Positions 46,301-51,497 of a stretch of DNA of 51,497 nucleotides are shown piece by piece. Made by a program: the position numbers and the translations under genes. A model generated the notes under the pieces. The model was not told where the DNA came from and did not search any database. It saw only the letters and a program-made list of their open reading frames with translations. The stretch is from Darksidea phi. Its lineage: Eukaryota > Ascomycota > Dothideomycetes > Pleosporales > Lentitheciaceae. The stretch's first letter is position 1, and every line of letters starts with the position of its first letter. The DNA lies in the NCBI GenBank assembly GCA_030770425.1, contig JASJFT010000278.1, positions 1-51,497 on the forward strand. Reading direction: 5' to 3'.

Positions 46301-49300
46301 TTACGTAGCTTAATTAATTATCTACTAATCTCCTTAAGTTAGTAATAAATCGATAGCTTATTATAATTCTACTTTAGGACTTTAAAATCTAATATAGGTC
46401 TAGAAAGAAGAATATAATTACTAATATTTTATTAAGATATTCTTAACTAGAAGGATAAATTTAATCTTAGAAAGAAGAGAAAGATTTAGAGCTATTTATA
46501 AACTATATTATTAATAAGTATAATAAATTAGCGGGAGTCTTCTCTATTACTAATTTAAGAATTCTTAATAATAGTTATTTAGATAAATTAGAAGAGATTA
46601 CTTACTTTTTATATATAATATATAAGCCTAATAAGCTATTAAGAAATAAGAAAAGAAGCTAGGTAAAGGCTACGTAGACCTTCTTTATAAAAGATAACTA
46701 CCTTTTTAAAAAGTTAACCTAGAATCTAGCTATCTAATAGATAGTTAATAACTTTAATATTTAGAAGGCTTTAGTATAAAAAGTTTATTAAGTATTATAT
46801 TACTAGAGTATCTAAAGAATATTTATAGTAATTTAGTATTAGTTTTAATAAAAGAACTAGTTTTAAATAGTAGTAAAAGAGCTTTAGAGTTACCTTAAGT
46901 ATTAATAGAAGTAAGGTAATAGAATAGAAGAGATACTTAAGATTAATAACCCTAAAATTATATAGAACTAATAAACTATTAATATTATCTATATACCTAT
47001 TAGTAAAGGAGAAGTTTAATTCCTTATAATTATATATAAATACTTATTAGATTAAATTAAAGCTAGAGCTCTAAAGGATATTATATTTAAAAATATTATA
47101 AAGTTTATCTACTAGGATATTATTTATAAATAGGGAGTATTCTTCTAACTAAATATTAATAGAGGGCTTAAGAATAGATTAGTAGTTAAAGTATTAACTA
47201 AGTACTATAAAATATATAGAATCTAGACGTCTTTATATAATTTAAAAGTATAAGGTTTAATTAAAAGAGATTATTAATTATTAGTTATTATATTAACTAA
47301 ATTACTAGACTACTAGCTAGAGAACCTATTATTAGTATTATAGACTAATAGAGTAACGGTCTAACGCTTAACTAGATATATACTAGCTAAGTTAGTAATA
47401 GAAATTTAACCTATTCTACTAATTAAACTTAGTCTAGAATTGTAGTAGATACTCCTATAGAATAAAGTAGTTTTAACTTTTAATTTACTAGTACTTTAAG
47501 TAAAATAACTTAAGTAAAAGAATAAGAAGCTAGTAAAAGTAATTAGTTATACTTAGTAATATAGGCTTAAGACGGCTAATTAATAGGATTAAGTAAAAGA
47601 TAATTAAAGTAACCTAATAGCTAAAGATTTAATTCTTATTTAGGATACTATTAGAGCTAATAATCGATTAATAAAGCGAAAGTTTAATAATAAATAACTA
47701 AAACCTTATTATATAGTAGAGACTAGAGTAGAATATTTATACTATAGGCTTATAGAGCTTAATAGAACTCTATTTACTTATACTATATATAGTAATTAAT
47801 TAAAATAGTTCTATTAGAAGGATTTTAATAATAAGGTAATAGAGATATAGGGTAGACTAAAGCTAATTAAAGAGGACCTACTAATTAATAATTACTATTT
47901 AATACTAAGAGCTTTAAGGTATAAAGAAGTTAAAGAGCTAGATAAAGAATATCTAATAATATAAGTATAGACTAATTAAGTAAAGTTCTCTATAATAGAA
48001 GTACTCTTAATATAGAGACGTACTCTATTACTAAAGATTATTATCTAATAAGCTATTACTAAACTAGAGGTTAAAGAGGCGGAATATTAGATAACTAGTA
48101 GTAAATTAGAGAGTAACGACGAAGAGTAATTAATTAAAGAATAATTAATTTAGTTAAGAAGAGATTATAGGTCCTAAGCTATAATTAGAACTATTTATTT
48201 ATTTTAATTTTCTAATTTTTATTTCCTATTATTATTATTATAGACCTAGTAGAGAAGGATTATTAGTAATAAGAAAGAAATAAATTAAAAAGTAAAATTT
48301 TAAAAGTTATAAACTAGTCTATAGAAGCTCGAAGGTTATACGAAGATATTAGAAGCTAGATATAAGAAGCTATAAAGAAAAGAACTAAGAGTTAATTATT
48401 AATCGAAGAAGTAAAATCTAGAAAACTTATATAACCTAAGTAGTAGTAGTACTACTACTACTACTATAACCTCCGCCGTTACTACGATTACTATAATAGA
48501 TATTTTTAGAACTCTTATTCTTATCTTTATTCTTATTCTTATCCTTAGATAACTAACGAGAAATTATTAGTATATTAGAATTCTCTAATATCTTATTAAT
48601 AGTATAAGCTATAGTAGATAGGTTAGACTAGGTATAAGGATAATTAGAATTTAGAGGTAATAGCTAGCTAGATTAAGTTAGAGAATTACTTTAATACTAA
48701 TTTTAGTACTTATACTATATTCGAAGCTTATACTATTAATACTAGTATTTAATTAGCTTATACTACTCTTACTTAATATTACTAAAGCCGCTCTACTTAG
48801 ACCTAGATAATTATTAAGAATAGCTAGAAGACTAAAGATAGAAGTACGACTTAATCGGCTTAGTCTTAATAAACTTATTAAAAAGCTAGATTATAGAGTA
48901 ATATAAAGAAAAACTTAAAGAAGAGTTTAATTAAGAGCCTAATTAAGAGTTTAAAGAAGAGCTACTAGTACGAGAACTAGTTAGAGAAGCTTAAGAGAAA
49001 GAGTAGTATAGTTATATCTTACTTAGGTCTATAATATTACTAAAGTTAATCTTAATAAGTAGGTATATAGTACTAGTACTATCTTATCTAATAGATTAAT
49101 AGATAAAGATAAAAGAAGAAAATTAAGAATAACTTATAAAATATAGAGTAGAACCTTAAATTTCTATCGACTATATAGTTAGTATAGAATCCTTAGACTA
49201 TTAACTAATTATTTTAATATATTTATTAATAGCTAGTCTAGATCTTATTAGCCTTTAGATTAGTATACTAATTATAGACTAGGTTAGCTCTATTATTATA

Positions 49301-50429
49301 ATCTTAGACCTAGAATATATAATAGTATATACTAGTCTAAATATTCTATAAATAAAAATCCCTCTAGGTTTCTAAGCTAAAGAAGTTATAAATAGTTATA
49401 CTACCCTTTATAAGAAAATTAGAATTATAAATAATAATAAGATTATACTAAGCTATATACTAGATAGTATTAATATATAGGATAGCCCCTAGAGGGATAC
49501 CTTAATACTTAATATTATAGAGATATTAGTTAAAGTTAATTTAAAAAACTTAATTAATAATTTAATTAGTCTATAAAGTTATTATTAATAAGTTAGTATA
49601 GGTAGTAACTAATTAGAAAGAGAGAAAACTTATACTACTCTATAATAATAGTATTAACTATTACTAATAAATAGTTGTAGAGTTTTAATTCTTAATTACC
49701 TTTTCTATCTTCTAAAGGCTAGTTAGGAGGGTACTAGCTACTACTACTACTACTAGAGGTATTTATAGTAGTATTACCCGTAGATAGATTAATAGTAATA
49801 CTCTTACTAAATATAGCTAGGAGAAGAAGTAAAAGGCTTAGAGGCTAAGAGGCTTAAAGACTAAGAAGCTAAAGGCTCGAGAGGCTATTAGACTAGTAGA
49901 TAAGAAGAGTAATTATAAGAAGAAGGTTAAAGAGTCTAAGAGAGTACTAAAAGGGACCTTTTATATATATTTTAGCTAGCTACTAGCTATAAAGAAGTTA
50001 AAGTAAAAGTATTTAAAGACTTATCTATAAATATTATTATAAAATTATTAGATAAGAGTTTAAGGGCTATATAAAAGTAAGAAAATCTATTAAGAAGTTA
50101 AAACTAGATTAGAGACTAATTAGTTTTATAATAATATATTAAACTAGTTAAAGAAAGCTTATCTTTACGATTATACTAACTTACTATTAGAGGTCCTAGA
50201 AAGAAAGAGATATTAAGATTAGACTATAGTTTATTTACTAAAGAGAAAGAAAATAAAAGACCTATTAATAGCTTCTTAAGAGCTATTTAAAAGTAGAGAT
50301 TACTTAAAGAAGGATCCTTAATAGGCTAATAGTAGGGTTTATTATTAATAATATACTAGTATTATATAGAGTTACTTAATCGGGTAATAGAGCTTAAGGG
50401 GGCTAAGCTCTTTTAGTTAAGAAGAAAAA

Positions 50430-50692
50430 TATAGTATAGTAGTAAAGAAAGCCTCCTAATTAAGCGTTAAAGGCTTAGGTAAGCGGCGGAATATTAGACC
50501 GGGCTCTAAAGAGCTATCGTCTAAGAGTATCTTTAACTAGAGCTTAGAATCTATCCTATTATATAGTAGATAGAAGAAGTAGTTTAATTAATTAATTATT
50601 TAGCCGTCTATTCTATTAACCCTTCTCTTCTATTCCTCTAACTACGAGTCGTAAGCTCCGCTACTCTATCTTCGATATACCTATATACTATA
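50430..50692 (+). repeat. 3' LTR of element 2 (263 bp)
   Basis: Direct repeat partner of 40055-40317, with the same length and the same tips. Confidence 0.85.
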
Positions 50693-51421
50693 ATATTAAT
50701 AGTAGCTTAAAACTAATTACTATATAGATAACTATTTAGCTACTAAAAGTTCTTTAGAGACTTAGGTAATTATAACTAGTAAACCTTATATTCTAGGTTC
50801 TACCTTACTATTATAATAAAGCTATATAGATAGTTATATATAGTATTATTAGTATTTATATAAAATAGTAAATATACTTAATAATATAGATTATATAAGC
50901 GAGCTAATTATATTAAATATTCTTCTAGAATAATATTAGACTTATTAAGATTAAGATTTTATCTTCTTAGAGTATTATTTCTAGTTTAATTAGGGCTATA
51001 TCTAGGTATTTCTATTATATTAAGTTCTTATAATAAGTTTATTAGTTAATTTTATTATATTAAAGTATTATTTAAAGGCGTTATAGTATTATTTAAAGAG
51101 TTTTTAAAGTTTTCTTTCTAATTAGGACTAGCGCGGGCTGAATTAGAATTAGTACGAGCTAAAGATACTAGTAAAAGTAGTCCTCTATAAAACTTAATAT
51201 TCTTTTTAATAATCTTATTTTATTATATCTAGTTATCTTACTATTCCTTACTCCTTACCTATATATTAGTCGAAGAAGTAGATATAATCGTTTTACTTAT
51301 TATTAGTTAATATAATATTAGTAGATTATTAATACTAATTTTCTTAGGATACTAAATATTAGGTATATTAAGTAGCTTAACGATTTTCTTAATAACTAAC
51401 TCTCTAGTATAGCCTTCTAGG
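50693..51421. repeat. RIP-mutated repeat DNA between elements
   Basis: AT-rich, without CpA or TpG except rarely, and no readable protein. It ends in ...cttctagg immediately before an unmutated LTR. The terminal ctagg (51417-51421) may be the first copy of that LTR's target duplication. Confidence 0.6.
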
Positions 51422-51497
51422 TGTTATGCGTTGTACGTACCTTTATACGGGATCCGGGTTAGGGCCGATAGAACGTTTGTCGCACCGTTGGTTTCTG
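51422..51497 (-). mobile_element. Unmutated LTR of the Gypsy 1 family, inverted, cut by the window edge
   Basis: From 51422 the sequence tgttatgcgttgtacgtacc matches the reverse complement of the end of the Gypsy 1 LTR (38706 downward: tattatacattatacgtact). The differences are almost all TG to TA or G to A, that is, RIP in the older copy. The match runs to the window end through gatccgggttagggccgata. This copy keeps CpA, TpG and normal GC, so it escaped RIP. Its orientation means the element's 3' LTR end is here and its body lies beyond the window on the minus strand. Confidence 0.85.

Larger units (their letters stand above)
40055..50692 (+). mobile_element. Large LTR retrotransposon 2, RIP-inactivated (10.6 kb)
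   Basis: Two 263-bp direct repeats enclose about 10.1 kb. Plus-strand translation through stops shows a long gag-like region with Lys/Glu-rich stretches at about 44.4-44.5 kb. A reverse transcriptase active-site remnant, LLFIDNIVVAS, is at about 45583-45612. An integrase-like part follows near 47150-47300 (VQGLIKRDY). The order RT before integrase suggests Ty3/Gypsy. About 2.6 kb of extra sequence lies 3' of the integrase, with an SSR palindrome at about 48440-48468. Nested smaller insertions are possible: a polypurine tract (aagaggggggta) sits at 40688. All frames are destroyed. Confidence 0.75.

Noticed and set aside
40050..50697. A 5-bp target duplication for element 2
   Set aside because: Only atat matches on both sides in very AT-rich DNA, so it cannot be told from chance.

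Overview
The window looks like a filamentous ascomycete (Pezizomycotina) chromosome segment, most likely Dothideomycetes. Protein genes carry short 43-85 bp spliceosomal introns (GT...AG, CTAAC-like branch sites). Several gene families are typical of plant-associated fungi: an NPP1/NLP-type secreted protein, LysM repeats, FunK1-type kinase, F-box, a STAND-like protein and AAA ATPases. Two blocks (about 15.13-16.39 kb and 30.41-51.42 kb) show the repeat-induced point mutation (RIP) signature: extreme A+T, almost no CpA or TpG, and Gln/Arg/Trp codons of retroelement frames turned into stops. No tRNA, rRNA or CRISPR was seen.

Gene island 1 (0.4-15.0 kb): an intronless flavin monooxygenase (+); a decayed 2EXR/F-box-like gene (+); a five-exon NPP1-type secreted protein (-); a four-TM membrane protein (+); then a head-to-head pair sharing a 610 bp promoter: a STAND-like protein with a degenerate P-loop (-) and a nine-exon AAA+ ATPase (+). 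A RIP block of about 1.3 kb follows.

Gene island 2 (16.4-30.4 kb): a 20-bp tandem repeat, a large uncharacterised gene with one in-frame TAG, an AT-hook protein and a 380-aa unknown (both -), a decayed pogo/Fot1-like transposon, an F-box gene, a FunK1 kinase fragment lacking its N-lobe, a frameshifted coding fragment (-), an intact small kinase-like gene, a proline-rich unknown frame with one TGA (-), and a LysM gene with four modules (-) whose signal-peptide end is missing next to the RIP block.

Transposon block (30.4-51.5 kb): a Copia reverse transcriptase remnant (-) is split by a Ty3/Gypsy element (31842-38706) with 435-bp LTRs and a perfect 5-bp target duplication. A second LTR element (40055-50692) has 263-bp LTRs. 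At 51422, at the right edge, a copy of the first element's LTR begins in inverted orientation with essentially no RIP, implying a recent insertion into already mutated DNA.

Overall this is a candidate effector and immunity-gene compartment bordered by RIP-silenced repeats. Several genes have one or a few nonsense changes of the C-to-T type and lie at variable distances from the repeats. Exon boundaries were worked out by hand from frame, splice sites and phase; functions are family-level inferences.
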